64,000 bases of DNA from Thiobacillus sp. (lineage in GTDB: Bacteria; Pseudomonadota; Gammaproteobacteria; Burkholderiales; Thiobacillaceae): positions 51,701-115,700 of the forward strand of contig JADFDC010000003.1 in the NCBI GenBank assembly GCA_018263115.1. Reading direction: 5' to 3'. Positions 17,154 to 27,659 of this stretch are shown here, piece after piece. A program made the position numbers and the translations under genes. The stretch's first letter is position 1. Each line of letters opens with the position of its first letter. A model generated the notes under the pieces. That model searched no databases and was not told the DNA's origin. It was given only the letters and a program-made list of their open reading frames with translations.

Positions 17154-18548
17154 ATGATCCGATTTTTCCGGCACTACGTGCCCGCAAGCATCCTGTTACT
17201 GGTAATCGCCGAGGCAATCATCCTGGGCAGTGCCATTTATCTGGGTGCGGGTATTCGTTTTTCAGGTGATACGCCCCTGATCCAATCAGCAGACCCTTTG
17301 CTACCCACTGCTTTGTTATTCACCGTCACCATGTTGCTTCTCATGGCGGCATTTGGTTTGTATGACATCGAATGGGGTTGGGGCATCAAAAACCTGCTGC
17401 TGCGGTTGGGTCTGGCATTCGGCCTTGGTCTGATGATCATGGCCCAGCTGTTTTACTTCATTCCCTCGCTTTCGCTCGGCCGTGGCGTTTTTCTTCTGGG
17501 ATTTGGCGTCTCTCTCGCCGGCGTTATTCTGGCCCGGCTGGGTTATCTGCAATGGGCCAATCTGAATACACTCAAATCGAGAGTGCTGGTGCTGGGAACT
17601 GGCAGCCGCGCGGCCAAGGTGGAGGATATTCTGGCCAAAAGAGGGCCATCCTGCGGCATTCAGGTTGTGGGTTACATTCCGGCGGGCGGCACACATCATT
17701 TTGTTCCCCATGAACGCATCCTTCAGACAGACTCCCCACTGTCCGATTTGGTCGACCGGCATCAGGTGAATGAAATTCTTCTGGCCGTCCGGGATCGCCG
17801 TGGTGGTGGTTTACCCATCGCCGACCTGCTCGAATGCAAACTGCGCGGCGTGCGCGTTACCGAACTCTCAACTTTTTTTGAACGCGAAAACGGACATCTG
17901 CAACTGGACTCCATGAACGCCAGCTGGATGATTCTGGGCGAGGGCTTCCATCAGGGCATGTTGCGGGATACGGTCAAGCGCGTTTTCGATCTGATCGTCA
18001 GTCTGATGCTTTTGGCGGCCACTTCGCCCATCATGCTGATCGCGGCGATTCTCATCAAACTGGAAAGCCACGGCCCGGTTTTTTACCGGCAGGAACGGGT
18101 TGGCCAGCATGGCCGGCCTTTCTCCATTTTCAAGTTCCGCAGCATGCGAGCGGATGCCGAAAAGGACGGTCGCCCCCAGTGGGCGAAGAAAAACGACAAC
18201 CGTGTCACACTGGTTGGGCGATTCATACGCCGCACGCGCATCGATGAACTGCCGCAAGTATTTAACGTATTCATGGGCGAAATGAGCTTTGTCGGCCCGC
18301 GTCCAGAACGTCCCTACTTCGTGGCCGACCTCAATCGCCAGATCCCCTACTATGGCGTACGGCATACGGTAAAGCCCGGCATAACTGGCTGGGCGCAGGT
18401 TCGCTATCCCTATGGCGCCAGTATTGAAGATGCATTGGAGAAACTACAATACGACTTGTACTACGTGAAAAATCACAGCCTGTTTCTGGATTTGATGATA
18501 CTGACCCAAACAGCCCAAGTCGTCCTGTTAGGCAAAGGCGTACGCTGA
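17154..18548 (+). CDS. Undecaprenyl-phosphate sugar phosphotransferase, PEP-CTERM/XrtA associated
   Basis: 464 residues. Four N-terminal membrane segments (about 8-130) are followed by a CoA-binding-like nucleotide region (about 135-250), one membrane segment (about 275-300) and the bacterial sugar transferase domain. That domain carries KFRSMRADAEKDG, RRTRIDELPQ, SFVGPRPERP and KPGITGWAQV. It transfers a sugar-phosphate to the lipid carrier, the first step of exopolysaccharide assembly at the inner membrane. The architecture is that of the PEP-CTERM-associated family TIGR03013. It heads an operon with prsK (one base between genes) and prsR, behind a sigma54 promoter. Confidence 0.93.
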   Translation: MIRFFRHYVPASILLLVIAEAIILGSAIYLGAGIRFSGDTPLIQSADPLLPTALLFTVTMLLLMAAFGLYDIEWGWGIKNLLLRLGLAFGLGLMIMAQLFYFIPSLSLGRGVFLLGFGVSLAGVILARLGYLQWANLNTLKSRVLVLGTGSRAAKVEDILAKRGPSCGIQVVGYIPAGGTHHFVPHERILQTDSPLSDLVDRHQVNEILLAVRDRRGGGLPIADLLECKLRGVRVTELSTFFERENGHLQLDSMNASWMILGEGFHQGMLRDTVKRVFDLIVSLMLLAATSPIMLIAAILIKLESHGPVFYRQERVGQHGRPFSIFKFRSMRADAEKDGRPQWAKKNDNRVTLVGRFIRRTRIDELPQVFNVFMGEMSFVGPRPERPYFVADLNRQIPYYGVRHTVKPGITGWAQVRYPYGASIEDALEKLQYDLYYVKNHSLFLDLMILTQTAQVVLLGKGVR

Positions 18549-18549
18549 G

Positions 18550-20628
18550 ATGATCAACCTGGCCGCATTCGGTTACGGCCTCGCCGCGCTGGCATTCTTG
18601 CTGTTAACCGCAATCGGCTTGCACCAGTGGCGGGCGTGGCGCCATTTCACTTTGTTTGCCATTGCCAACCTGCTTACCGCCTGCTGGGCGCTGGCTTCAT
18701 CCCTTGAAGCGCTGTCTCTTGGCAACCCGGCTTCCTCAAGTCTGTTTCTGGAGACGTTGCGCAATGTTGCCTGGCTTGGATTTCTGCTGCACATCCTCGA
18801 AACACGGCGGCCCGAAGAAGAAAAGCGGCCGGCATTTCTGACCTTCCTCATCATAGGCGGCCTAGGTTTGCCCATGCTACTTGTTACAGACATGGCCATT
18901 ATGATGGGATCAGACACACTCCCGCGGCTAATTCCCGGCTTGCGCCATACCCTTTGGCTGTTGACCAGCCTGACCGGACTGGTACTGGTGGAACAGGTTT
19001 ACCGTGGCGCTCGACCCGAAGGCCGCTGGGCGTTGAAATTCTTGAGCCTGGGACTGGGCGCGCTCTTTGCCTATGATTTTTACTCTTACACCCATTTAGT
19101 GTTATTCCACAGTCTGGATGATGAAATCTGGCAAGCGCGCGGATTCGCGGTTGCCCTGATCGCGCCCCTTCTGGGATTGGCCGCCTCCCGGCAAGACACA
19201 AAAAGCACCAACCTCGCGCTTTCCCGCCGCCTGGTATTTCATGGCACCACACTGATAGGTGCCGGTGCCTATCTGCTGGTCATGGCAGCGGCAGGATATT
19301 ACTTGCGCACACGTGGTGGCGACTGGGGCCATGTGCTGCAGACCGTTTTCCTGTTCGCGGCGCTGATGCTGCTGGCGGTGGTGCTGTTTTCAGGCACGCT
19401 TCGCGCCCGTCTCAGGGTATTTCTCAACAAGCATTTCTTTTCCCTGCACTACGATTATCGGGAAGAATGGCTCAAGTTCACCCGCCTGTTGTCTGAAGGC
19501 CAACCTGGTGAAAGGCTGTGCGAGCGCGCCGTGGAAGCCCTGGCCGGACTGGTGGAAAGCCCAGGAGGCGCCATCTGGCTAAAGGAAGCGGATGGGGATT
19601 TCAGGCGGGTTGCCTACTGGAACATGTCCGATCTGGAGGGCGACGCTCTTGGCGACGCATCACTGGTTGACTGGTTAAAAAGCCAGCAGTGGGTCATCAA
19701 TCTTGATGAATATCGCGTCAATCCGCAACGCTATGAATCGCTTGAACTTCCACCATGGTTGCACAACCACCGTGACGCGTGGCTGGTGGTACCGTTACTG
19801 ATCCATGACGAGATACTGGGTTTCGTGGTGCTGAAACATTCGCTGGGAAATATTGTGTTCAACTGGGAAGTCAGCGATCTTTTGAAAACCGCCTCGCGCC
19901 AGGCCGCGATTCATCTGGCGCAAATGCAGGTCAACAACGCCCTGGTGGTCGCCCGTCAGTTTGAATCCTTTAACCGCACCACGACTTTCGTCATTCATGA
20001 CCTGAAAAATCTTGTAGCCCAGTTGTCCCTGCTTTTGTCCAATGCCGCCAAGCACAAACATAATCCGGAATTCCAGGAAGACATGCTTACCACAGTGGAA
20101 AGCTCGGTAACCCGGATGAACAAGGTTTTGGCCCAGCTCCGCCGCGCAAGCGAGCAGAGCGGCAACCAGATTGTCGATTTGATCAAGCTGTTGCCGGAAG
20201 TCATCGAATCCAAGCGTGCATTCAAGCTCAAACCCGAATTGCTGGCCGAATGCAACCAGGCTTTCGTGCGGGCTGATCCGTCTCAACTGTCACGCGTCAT
20301 CGGCCATGTATTGCAAAACGCGCTGGAAGCCACGCTGGAGCAGGGACACGTCACACTGAAAGTGGCATGCAATGTTGAGCGCGTGAGTCTGGACATCACT
20401 GACGATGGTGCCGGCATGACTGACGATTTTGTCCGCGATCGGCTATTCCGGCCCTTTGATTCAACAAAAGGAGCAGGCATGGGCATTGGCGCCTACGAAT
20501 GCCGCGAATATGTCCGCAGCTTGGGCGGACAGGTGCAGGTTGACAGCGCACCGGGCAAGGGAACGCGCTTCAGCATTCAATTGCCTGCCGCCAACGAAAA
20601 TACACAAACCATGGGAGTCGCGGCATGA
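18550..20628 (+). CDS. prsK: XrtA/PEP-CTERM system histidine kinase PrsK
   Basis: 692 residues. About eight membrane helices (residues 5-285) form the sensor, then a GAF-like domain (about 320-470), a His-box with FVIHDLKN (His near 482), and an HATPase domain with DDGAGM and GAGMGIGAYE (about 560-685). It would phosphorylate PrsR in response to a membrane or envelope cue. The stop overlaps the prsR start by four bases. The family is specific for genomes with exosortase and PEP-CTERM proteins. Confidence 0.93.
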   Translation: MINLAAFGYGLAALAFLLLTAIGLHQWRAWRHFTLFAIANLLTACWALASSLEALSLGNPASSSLFLETLRNVAWLGFLLHILETRRPEEEKRPAFLTFLIIGGLGLPMLLVTDMAIMMGSDTLPRLIPGLRHTLWLLTSLTGLVLVEQVYRGARPEGRWALKFLSLGLGALFAYDFYSYTHLVLFHSLDDEIWQARGFAVALIAPLLGLAASRQDTKSTNLALSRRLVFHGTTLIGAGAYLLVMAAAGYYLRTRGGDWGHVLQTVFLFAALMLLAVVLFSGTLRARLRVFLNKHFFSLHYDYREEWLKFTRLLSEGQPGERLCERAVEALAGLVESPGGAIWLKEADGDFRRVAYWNMSDLEGDALGDASLVDWLKSQQWVINLDEYRVNPQRYESLELPPWLHNHRDAWLVVPLLIHDEILGFVVLKHSLGNIVFNWEVSDLLKTASRQAAIHLAQMQVNNALVVARQFESFNRTTTFVIHDLKNLVAQLSLLLSNAAKHKHNPEFQEDMLTTVESSVTRMNKVLAQLRRASEQSGNQIVDLIKLLPEVIESKRAFKLKPELLAECNQAFVRADPSQLSRVIGHVLQNALEATLEQGHVTLKVACNVERVSLDITDDGAGMTDDFVRDRLFRPFDSTKGAGMGIGAYECREYVRSLGGQVQVDSAPGKGTRFSIQLPAANENTQTMGVAA

Positions 20629-21974
20629 ACGCGGAAAAACAATCCATTCTGGTTGTAGAAGACGATCCAGGCCTGCAAAAGCAGATCAAATGGAGTCTGG
20701 AACAGTATGACGTGACCACGGCCGCTACGCGCGAAGAGGCTGTCAATCAATTGCGCAGGCAAGAACCCGCCGTCGTCCTGCTTGATCTCGGTCTTCCGCC
20801 CGATCCCGATGGCGCGACCGAGGGACTCGCAGCGCTGGAACAAATCCTCGCTCTCTCACCTGCCACAAAAGTCATTGTCGTCACCGGCAACCTGGATCGA
20901 ACCAATGCAGTCAAGGCGGTTGGGCTGGGGGCGTTTGATTTTTTCCAGAAGCCATTTGACCCCGATGTGCTGGCAATCATGGTCAGCCGTGCTTTTCACG
21001 TTCACAGCCTTGAAGTGGAAAATGTTCGCCTGCGCAGTGCCGCAACTTCGCCGTTGCAGGGGCTAATCACCCATGACGATGCCATGCTCAAGGTTTGCCG
21101 CATGGTCGAGAAAGTCGCGCCTTCCAACGCCACGGTTTTGTTGCTTGGCGAGTCCGGCACCGGCAAGGAGGTGCTGGCCCGCGCGGTCCACTCCTTGTCG
21201 CCGCGCGCCGACAAGCGCTTTGTCGCCATCAACTGCGCCGCCATCCCCGAGAACCTGCTGGAATCGGAGTTGTTTGGCTATGAGAAGGGCGCGTTCACCG
21301 GCGCCAGCAAAACCACGCCCGGAAAAATCGAAACAGCGCATCAGGGCACCTTGTTCCTGGATGAAATCGGTGATTTGCCATTGCCCCTGCAAGCAAAGCT
21401 ATTGCGATTCCTGCAGGAGCGCGTCATCGAACGACTTGGCGGACGATCCGAAATCCCCGTTGATGTCCGCGTTGTCTGCGCCACCCACCAGGATCTGCAA
21501 GCCATGATCCGCGAAGGACGTTTCCGCGAAGACCTGTTTTACCGGCTTACCGAAATTACTGTCACCATCCCGCCGCTCAGGGAGCGCCACGGTGACGCCA
21601 TCCTGCTGGCCCAGGCTTTCCTTGAACGCCACTCCCTGGAACAGAACCGCAACCTCAAGGGTTTCACGCCGGATGCTCTGAAGGTGTTGGACACACACAC
21701 CTGGCCTGGCAATGTCCGCGAAATGGAAAACCTGATCAAGCGTTCTGTGATCATGGCCGACGGGCCGATGGTCAATGCCGAGGATCTCGGATTGAACCCC
21801 AAGGCATCACAAGAAGAGCCGCTCAACCTGCGACAAGTTCGCGATGAGGCAGAACGCCGGGCTGTCATACGCGCAATGGCTCGCACAGGCGACAATGTCG
21901 CTCAAGCCGCCGAATTGCTCGGCATCAGCCGCCCAACCCTTTACGACCTGATGAGCAAGCTGGGCTTAAAGTAG
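20625..21974 (+). CDS. prsR: XrtA/PEP-CTERM system sigma54 response regulator PrsR
   Basis: 449 residues. The receiver domain (about 5-120) has phospho-acceptor Asp54 in VLLDLGLPP. The AAA+ sigma54-activation domain (about 145-385) has Walker A GESGTGKE, an intact GAFTGA loop (EKGAFTGAS), and Walker B LFLDEIGD. A Fis-type helix-turn-helix lies at the end (NVAQAAELLGISRPTLYDLM). It would activate sigma54 promoters of PEP-CTERM and exopolysaccharide genes. Three such promoters occur in this window (855, 17104, 28776), each with a related upstream element. Confidence 0.95.
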   Translation: MNAEKQSILVVEDDPGLQKQIKWSLEQYDVTTAATREEAVNQLRRQEPAVVLLDLGLPPDPDGATEGLAALEQILALSPATKVIVVTGNLDRTNAVKAVGLGAFDFFQKPFDPDVLAIMVSRAFHVHSLEVENVRLRSAATSPLQGLITHDDAMLKVCRMVEKVAPSNATVLLLGESGTGKEVLARAVHSLSPRADKRFVAINCAAIPENLLESELFGYEKGAFTGASKTTPGKIETAHQGTLFLDEIGDLPLPLQAKLLRFLQERVIERLGGRSEIPVDVRVVCATHQDLQAMIREGRFREDLFYRLTEITVTIPPLRERHGDAILLAQAFLERHSLEQNRNLKGFTPDALKVLDTHTWPGNVREMENLIKRSVIMADGPMVNAEDLGLNPKASQEEPLNLRQVRDEAERRAVIRAMARTGDNVAQAAELLGISRPTLYDLMSKLGLK

Positions 21975-22069
21975 GGAGTTTGCCCGCCATGGCAAGTAGC
22001 TGTTGTATGCTTCTTGCTCCGGCCTAACCCGCAAAGAAATACTGGTTCGATTCGCCTGGAGAGTAGTTC

Positions 22070-24856
22070 ATGATTAACAGTAATTCCCGTCGCCACCACC
22101 TGATCAAGATGTTCTCGGTCAGCATCATGCTGTCACTTTCCGGTTGCGGCGGTGAAGATGCGCATGCACTGGTCGAGCAGGCAAAATCCGCGCAGTCAAA
22201 AGGCGATTTGAAAGCTGCGGTCATCCAGCTCAAAAGCGCCATCCAGGCTGACGAGAAGAACAGTGAAGCGCGCCTGCTGCTTGGCAAGCTTTATCTCGCC
22301 CGGGGCGAGTATGCCCCGGCCGAGAAAGAGCTTTCCCGTGCACGGGGATTGGGCCAAAAACCTGAAACCATCAACCCACTGCTGGCCCAGGCATTGATGG
22401 GCCTGCGCGAGTTTCAGCGCATCATCGATGAACTGCCCGTACCCGAAGAAAGCAGTCCGGTTCGCGCACAGATGCTTGCCGCCCGCGCGCAGGCCTATCT
22501 CGGGCTTAAACAGCCTGAAGAATCGCGAAAAATTCTCGACGAAGCACTGAAAGCCTTTCCAACCGAAGCGGAGCTTCATTTCGCCCAGGCGAAACTGCAT
22601 CTGGTTGATCGCCAGGTTAATCAGGCCCTGGGCAGCCTGGATCAGGCCATTCAACTTGAGCCCAAGCAATCAAATTATCTGTTGCTAAAAGGTGAGATTC
22701 TCAAGATGACCGGCAAACCTGCCGAGGCCACAAAGATTTATCAGGCCATCATCGGCAACGACCCTGATAATGCGCCCGCGCATCTCGCGCTTGCCACGCT
22801 GGCCATCGGCGACAACCGGCTGGATGATGCCCGCAAAGAAGTCGATACTGTTCTTAAAAGTGCTCCCAACCACCTCATTGCACGCTATACACGGGCGCTG
22901 ATCGAGTTTCGCAGCAACCAGGCTGCCAAAGCCCACGACGATCTAGCGCCGGTACTTAAATCCGCGCCCGATTATTTGCCCGCCAACCTGCTGGCAGGCG
23001 CGGTTGAATATTCACTTGGTTCAATGGAAACCGCTGAAACACACTTGAAGAAAGTACTGAGCGCGGCACCCGGACATGTTTATTCACGACGTCTGCTGGC
23101 TGCGTCATTACTAAAACGCGGTCAAGTCGATGCAGCAGAAGAAACGCTCAAGCCACTTGATCCATCCCAAAGCCAGGATGCTTCCACCCTCATCGTGGCG
23201 GGTGAAATCGCCCTGGCCCGAAAGAATTACCCGCTGGCCGAACAGTATTTCGCCAAGGCATCGGCACTCAAGCCAGATAGCGCCGCGATACGCACCGAGC
23301 TTGGACTCGCCCGCATGGCGCAGGGCGATGCGCAAGCCATCACTGATTTCCAGGCCAGCGCTTCTCTTGATGCCGACAGCACCCGGGCTGACACGCTTCT
23401 GATCATGAACCACCTGAAGCGCAAGGAATTTGACCAGGCGCTTGCCGCCATCAGCCAGCTTGAAAAGAAAATGCCCGGCAGCCCGCAGCCTGCAAATTTC
23501 AGGGGGGCCGCCTTGATGGGCAAAAACGATCCAGCCGGTGCACGAAAGCAATTCGAAAAAGCATTAAGCATCGACCCGAAGTACTTTTCCGCGGCAGCCA
23601 ATCTTGCCCAACTGGACATGAAGGAAAACAATCTGCAGGCCGCCAAGTCGAGATTCACATCCGTTCTCAAGGCCGACCCGAAAAACCTAAATGCCATGCT
23701 GGCGCTTGCCAGCATCGAGGCCAGGGCCAAAAACGAAAGCGCCTACCTCGACTGGTTGAATAAAGCCGCGCAGGCCGACCCCAATGCCATCCAGCCACGA
23801 AGCCTGCTTGCCCAGTATCATCTCGGCAAAAAAGAACCCGCGAAGGCACTCGCCCTCGCCCGCGAAGCCTACAATGCCAACCCCAAGAGCACCGCCGCGC
23901 TGGAATTGCTTGGCAACGTCCAGCTTGCCGCCGGCGAAAAGCAGAATGCCAAGGACTCTTTCGGCAAACTGGTTGAGCTTGCACCGAACTCTTCCTCCCT
24001 GCATTATAAGCTGGCGCAAAGCCTGATTGCGTTGAACGAACTTGAGCCCGCGCGGAAGAACCTGAGCAAAGTGCTGGAACTGGACGAAAACCATCTCCAG
24101 GCGCGGCTGGATATTGCGCAGCTTCTGATCAAAACCGGGCAGGTCGCCGAAGCCCTCAAACAGGCCGAAATCATTAAACGCACATCGCCCAAGGATCCGC
24201 TAGGCCTGATGCTTGAAGGCGACATCCTGATGAGCCAGAAAAATTTTGCCGGCGCGCTCGCAGCCTATGATCAGGCAGGCAAAATCCAGCCCGGAAACGC
24301 CATTCTGCTAAAACAGGCCGCGGCGCTCAGATCGTCCAACCAGCTCGCGGAAGCTGACAGGCGCCTTGCTGCCTGGCTGAAAACCCACCCCGACGACCAC
24401 GCCATCCGGTTGGCTTACGCAGAGTCCAAAATCGGAGCAGGGCAATATGCCGATGCGGCCAACCACTATCTTTACCTTAACCAGAAACTGCCCGGCCAGC
24501 TTGCTGTTCTGAATAATCTGGCTTACGCCTTCGCCCAGCTAAAGGACAAGCGCGCCGTGACTTATGCGGAACAAGCGTACAAATTACAACCCGGCAATGC
24601 CTCCGTACTTGATACCTACGGTTGGGCCCTTTCACAAACAGGACAAGCCGCAAAGGGTGTTACTTTTCTTCAACAGGCTCTGTCAAAAGCCCCTGATTCT
24701 GGCGACATTCAGTACCATTATGCGGCAGCACTTGCCGCAAACGGAGACAAAACACGCGCCCAACTCGAGCTTAATGAACTTTTGAAACGCAGTAAGAAAT
24801 TTTCCATGGAAGCTGAAGCAAAAACACTTCTTCAGCAATTATCCAGCAACCCATGA
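22070..24856 (+). CDS. prsT: PEP-CTERM system TPR-repeat lipoprotein PrsT (copy 1)
   Basis: 928 residues. The lipoprotein signal ends LSLSGC (lipidated Cys near 26). The rest is a long superhelix of about twenty tetratricopeptide repeats, recognisable from repeated A-x2-LG/A-x3-L...P patterns such as AEKELSRARGLGQKPE and QALSKAPDSGDIQYHYA. This is the PEP-CTERM-associated TPR lipoprotein family. It probably acts as a periplasmic scaffold for glycan polymerisation or export. It follows prsR after 95 bases with no sigma54-type promoter visible there. A second, divergent copy follows after ten bases. Confidence 0.92.
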   Translation: MINSNSRRHHLIKMFSVSIMLSLSGCGGEDAHALVEQAKSAQSKGDLKAAVIQLKSAIQADEKNSEARLLLGKLYLARGEYAPAEKELSRARGLGQKPETINPLLAQALMGLREFQRIIDELPVPEESSPVRAQMLAARAQAYLGLKQPEESRKILDEALKAFPTEAELHFAQAKLHLVDRQVNQALGSLDQAIQLEPKQSNYLLLKGEILKMTGKPAEATKIYQAIIGNDPDNAPAHLALATLAIGDNRLDDARKEVDTVLKSAPNHLIARYTRALIEFRSNQAAKAHDDLAPVLKSAPDYLPANLLAGAVEYSLGSMETAETHLKKVLSAAPGHVYSRRLLAASLLKRGQVDAAEETLKPLDPSQSQDASTLIVAGEIALARKNYPLAEQYFAKASALKPDSAAIRTELGLARMAQGDAQAITDFQASASLDADSTRADTLLIMNHLKRKEFDQALAAISQLEKKMPGSPQPANFRGAALMGKNDPAGARKQFEKALSIDPKYFSAAANLAQLDMKENNLQAAKSRFTSVLKADPKNLNAMLALASIEARAKNESAYLDWLNKAAQADPNAIQPRSLLAQYHLGKKEPAKALALAREAYNANPKSTAALELLGNVQLAAGEKQNAKDSFGKLVELAPNSSSLHYKLAQSLIALNELEPARKNLSKVLELDENHLQARLDIAQLLIKTGQVAEALKQAEIIKRTSPKDPLGLMLEGDILMSQKNFAGALAAYDQAGKIQPGNAILLKQAAALRSSNQLAEADRRLAAWLKTHPDDHAIRLAYAESKIGAGQYADAANHYLYLNQKLPGQLAVLNNLAYAFAQLKDKRAVTYAEQAYKLQPGNASVLDTYGWALSQTGQAAKGVTFLQQALSKAPDSGDIQYHYAAALAANGDKTRAQLELNELLKRSKKFSMEAEAKTLLQQLSSNP

Positions 24857-24866
24857 GAACGCGCCC

Positions 24867-27659
24867 ATGCATCCCTTTTCATTCCGTTTAACGCCTATTA
24901 CGCTTGCCATTTCATTAGCACTTGTTTCGTCTTCTGTCTTTAATGGCTGCAATCGGACCGACAGCCTTACCCCCGAAGAGCACATTAAGCAAGCCAAAGA
25001 CTTACAAAGTCAGGGGGACTTCAGGGGAAGTCTCCTTGAGTTAAAAAATGCCGTACAAAAGGACCCCAACAACGCACAGGCACGCTGGCTTTTGGGACAG
25101 ACCTACATTCGTTTCAAACTAGGTGATAGTGCGCTAAAGGAACTCGAAAAGGCCCAACAGTTAGGCGTAAACAGCGACTCTTTAAAACCTCATTTCGTCA
25201 AAGCACTGCTTTTGACTCGTGAGTATCAACGTGTCCTGAACGAAGTTCAGTCTGACCCTGCGGCATCCCCAAAGGAGAATGCCTCAACCCAGCAAATGAG
25301 AGCTGATGCATTGATGGGGCTTGGCAAGATAACCGAGGCATGTGATATGTATAAGTCCTCAATCCAACTGGATCCGGATCTTGCTCCCGGCTACATTGGA
25401 TTGGGCCTGTGTGAGTTCATTAATGGCCGCACTGATACCGCACTACAAAATGTTCAGCAAGCCATCAGGCTTGATCCCAAAAACCCGGACAATTGGCTTG
25501 CACTGGCATCATTCGAAAAAACGCTTGGCAAACAGGAAGAAAGCCTCAAAGCATTTGATAAGGCAATCTTGATAGATAAAACAAACCTGGACGCCCTTTC
25601 AGGACGTGCCACGATTCTGGTCGCGCTGAATCGAACAGATGATGCCAAAGCCAACATAGAAAAGCTACGTGCTCTTTATCCGAATCATTATTTAAGCAAG
25701 TACCTCGATTCTCTTATCGCCTTTCAATCCAAAGATTTTCCCAAGGCCAGAAGCCTTCTGGAAAGCAATCTGAAAATTGCGCCAAGCCACATTGACAGTC
25801 TCATTCTCCTGGGTTCCACATATCTGGAATCCAAGGATTACGAACTTGCCAAGCAGTCATTCAATACCGCACTTTCACTTAGATCTGCTTCCATCCCCAT
25901 CCGCACCTTGCTTGCGCACACCAATTTGTTCTTGAAGCAACCTAAAGCCGCTTTGGATATTATTAGCCCCATCCTTCAGACGCCTAATGCCAATGCCACC
26001 CATTTTGGTCTGGCTGGCGAGGCGTTGCAGCAGCTCGGTCGCCATCCAGAAGCCCAGCAAATGTTCAGCCGTGCGATGACTCTAACGCCAAACAGCAGCA
26101 TCCCAAAACTGGCGCTCGGCAACAGCATGATTTTGCAAGGGCAACTGGATAGCGGCCTTGATTTGCTCAAGAACGCGGCACAATCGGCTTCCGGCCCTGA
26201 AGCTGACCTAAGCCTTGCCCGTACATACCTTGGCAGTCAAAAACCGCAAGCTGCCCTTGATGCATTGGCAAATGCACGAAGGAAATCACCGAAAAGCATC
26301 GAGGCCCTTCTTTTAAGTGGCGCCGCTCATGCCCAGCTTGGCGACTACAAGACCGCAGTAAAATTTTATGAGGATGTGTTGAAGCTTGAGCCGCAAAATC
26401 TTACGGCAACCCTGACAACAATCGAATTGTTTGCCCGCACCGGGAATAAAGCTGAAGCGGCTCGAAGACTGGACAAAGCGCTTGAAGCACAGCCAAAAAA
26501 CGAGCACTTGCTGCTGGTCAAGGCTTACTTCAGCAAGGAGGCAGGAAACCTCTCCGAAGAGCGCGCGCTCATTGAGCGTGCCGTTTCCAGCAATCCTGAC
26601 GCCATCCGGCCCAAGGAGTTGCTGGTACAGCTAGAGCTTGCTGCAAACAACCCTCAAAAGGCGTTAAACATTGCCCAGGAAGCTGCCTATAAGTTTAACA
26701 ATAATACGCGCGCTCAACTGCTGCTCAGCAATACTCAATTAGCCACCGGGCAATTTACCGATGCCATCTCCGGGTTCAAAGGACTGATTGCCAACTCACC
26801 GCGTAATGCAGACTTGCACTACAAGCTCGGGATGGCACAAATGGGCCTGGGTCAATTTGACGCGGCACGAAAATCTTTTCAGTCTTCGCTCGAATTGGCA
26901 CCAGATTCGAGGGCTGTTCTGGTGGCACTAGGCAGCATGGAAATCAAAGCCAACAAACTGGATTCCGCATCAGCTATTAGCCGCAAGCTTATTGAGCTCT
27001 ATCCAAACCATCCGGCGGGGTTCATACTCCAAGGAGACATAGCACTCGGCCGAAACGCAACCGGCGAAGCTGTTGCTTCCTACGAAAAAGCCATGTCATT
27101 GAGACCTGGCGGAATAATCGTCACCAAGCTGGCGCAAGCATACCGCCAGACAAAGAATCTGAGACAGGCCGAAAGCATTCTCACTACCTGGATTGCAAAT
27201 CATCCAAACGATCTTGACACAAGAGGAGCACTTGCGGAAATTCTTGTTGCTTCCGGCAGGACGACAGAAGCTATCAAGCAATACGAATCAATTTCAAAAC
27301 AGGATCCTGCCAATGTTGCCATCCTAAACAACCTTGCCAGCTTATATCATCTGGCTCGTCAGCCTAGAGCGCTGGAAATTGCACATGCCGCGAAAAAGCT
27401 GGCACCAGATTCAGCTGTGGTATTGGATACACTCGGCTGGATTCTTGTGACTTCCGGCAATCTTGAAGAAGGGAAATCTGAATTGGAAAAAGCCACCCGG
27501 CTTGCGCCTGGCAACCCGAGCATTCGCTATCACTTCGCCTATTCACTAGCCAAAACCGGGGAAAATCAGCGCGCCAAAATTGAATTGCGCAATTTATTAA
27601 GCAAAAATGCCAATTTCCCCGAACGTAATCAGGCTCAAGCACTTCATGACAGCTTGTAA
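24867..27659 (+). CDS. PEP-CTERM system TPR-repeat lipoprotein PrsT-like (copy 2)
   Basis: 930 residues, the same length and plan as copy 1: a signal ending VFNGC (a lipobox with Asn at -2), then TPR repeats to the end. Shared features include TPEEHIKQAKDLQSQGDFRG near the start and AVVLDTLGWILVTSGNLEEG near the end, against ASVLDTYGWALSQTGQAAKG in copy 1. It is clearly paralogous but diverged, and reads as more AT-rich, with more ATA/TTA-type codons. The ten-base spacer indicates co-transcription. The two copies may form a heteromeric scaffold or serve two glycan systems. Confidence 0.88.
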   Translation: MHPFSFRLTPITLAISLALVSSSVFNGCNRTDSLTPEEHIKQAKDLQSQGDFRGSLLELKNAVQKDPNNAQARWLLGQTYIRFKLGDSALKELEKAQQLGVNSDSLKPHFVKALLLTREYQRVLNEVQSDPAASPKENASTQQMRADALMGLGKITEACDMYKSSIQLDPDLAPGYIGLGLCEFINGRTDTALQNVQQAIRLDPKNPDNWLALASFEKTLGKQEESLKAFDKAILIDKTNLDALSGRATILVALNRTDDAKANIEKLRALYPNHYLSKYLDSLIAFQSKDFPKARSLLESNLKIAPSHIDSLILLGSTYLESKDYELAKQSFNTALSLRSASIPIRTLLAHTNLFLKQPKAALDIISPILQTPNANATHFGLAGEALQQLGRHPEAQQMFSRAMTLTPNSSIPKLALGNSMILQGQLDSGLDLLKNAAQSASGPEADLSLARTYLGSQKPQAALDALANARRKSPKSIEALLLSGAAHAQLGDYKTAVKFYEDVLKLEPQNLTATLTTIELFARTGNKAEAARRLDKALEAQPKNEHLLLVKAYFSKEAGNLSEERALIERAVSSNPDAIRPKELLVQLELAANNPQKALNIAQEAAYKFNNNTRAQLLLSNTQLATGQFTDAISGFKGLIANSPRNADLHYKLGMAQMGLGQFDAARKSFQSSLELAPDSRAVLVALGSMEIKANKLDSASAISRKLIELYPNHPAGFILQGDIALGRNATGEAVASYEKAMSLRPGGIIVTKLAQAYRQTKNLRQAESILTTWIANHPNDLDTRGALAEILVASGRTTEAIKQYESISKQDPANVAILNNLASLYHLARQPRALEIAHAAKKLAPDSAVVLDTLGWILVTSGNLEEGKSELEKATRLAPGNPSIRYHFAYSLAKTGENQRAKIELRNLLSKNANFPERNQAQALHDSL

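Noticed and set aside
21975..22069. Sigma54 promoter upstream of prsT
   Set aside because: TGGCAAGTAGCTGTTG has the GG part but lacks GC at -12; no other candidate with correct spacing was found.
22070..27659. DNA-level tandem repeats or CRISPR-like array in the repeat-rich lipoprotein genes
   Set aside because: The periodicity is protein-level TPR structure; no conserved DNA repeats with spacers exist.
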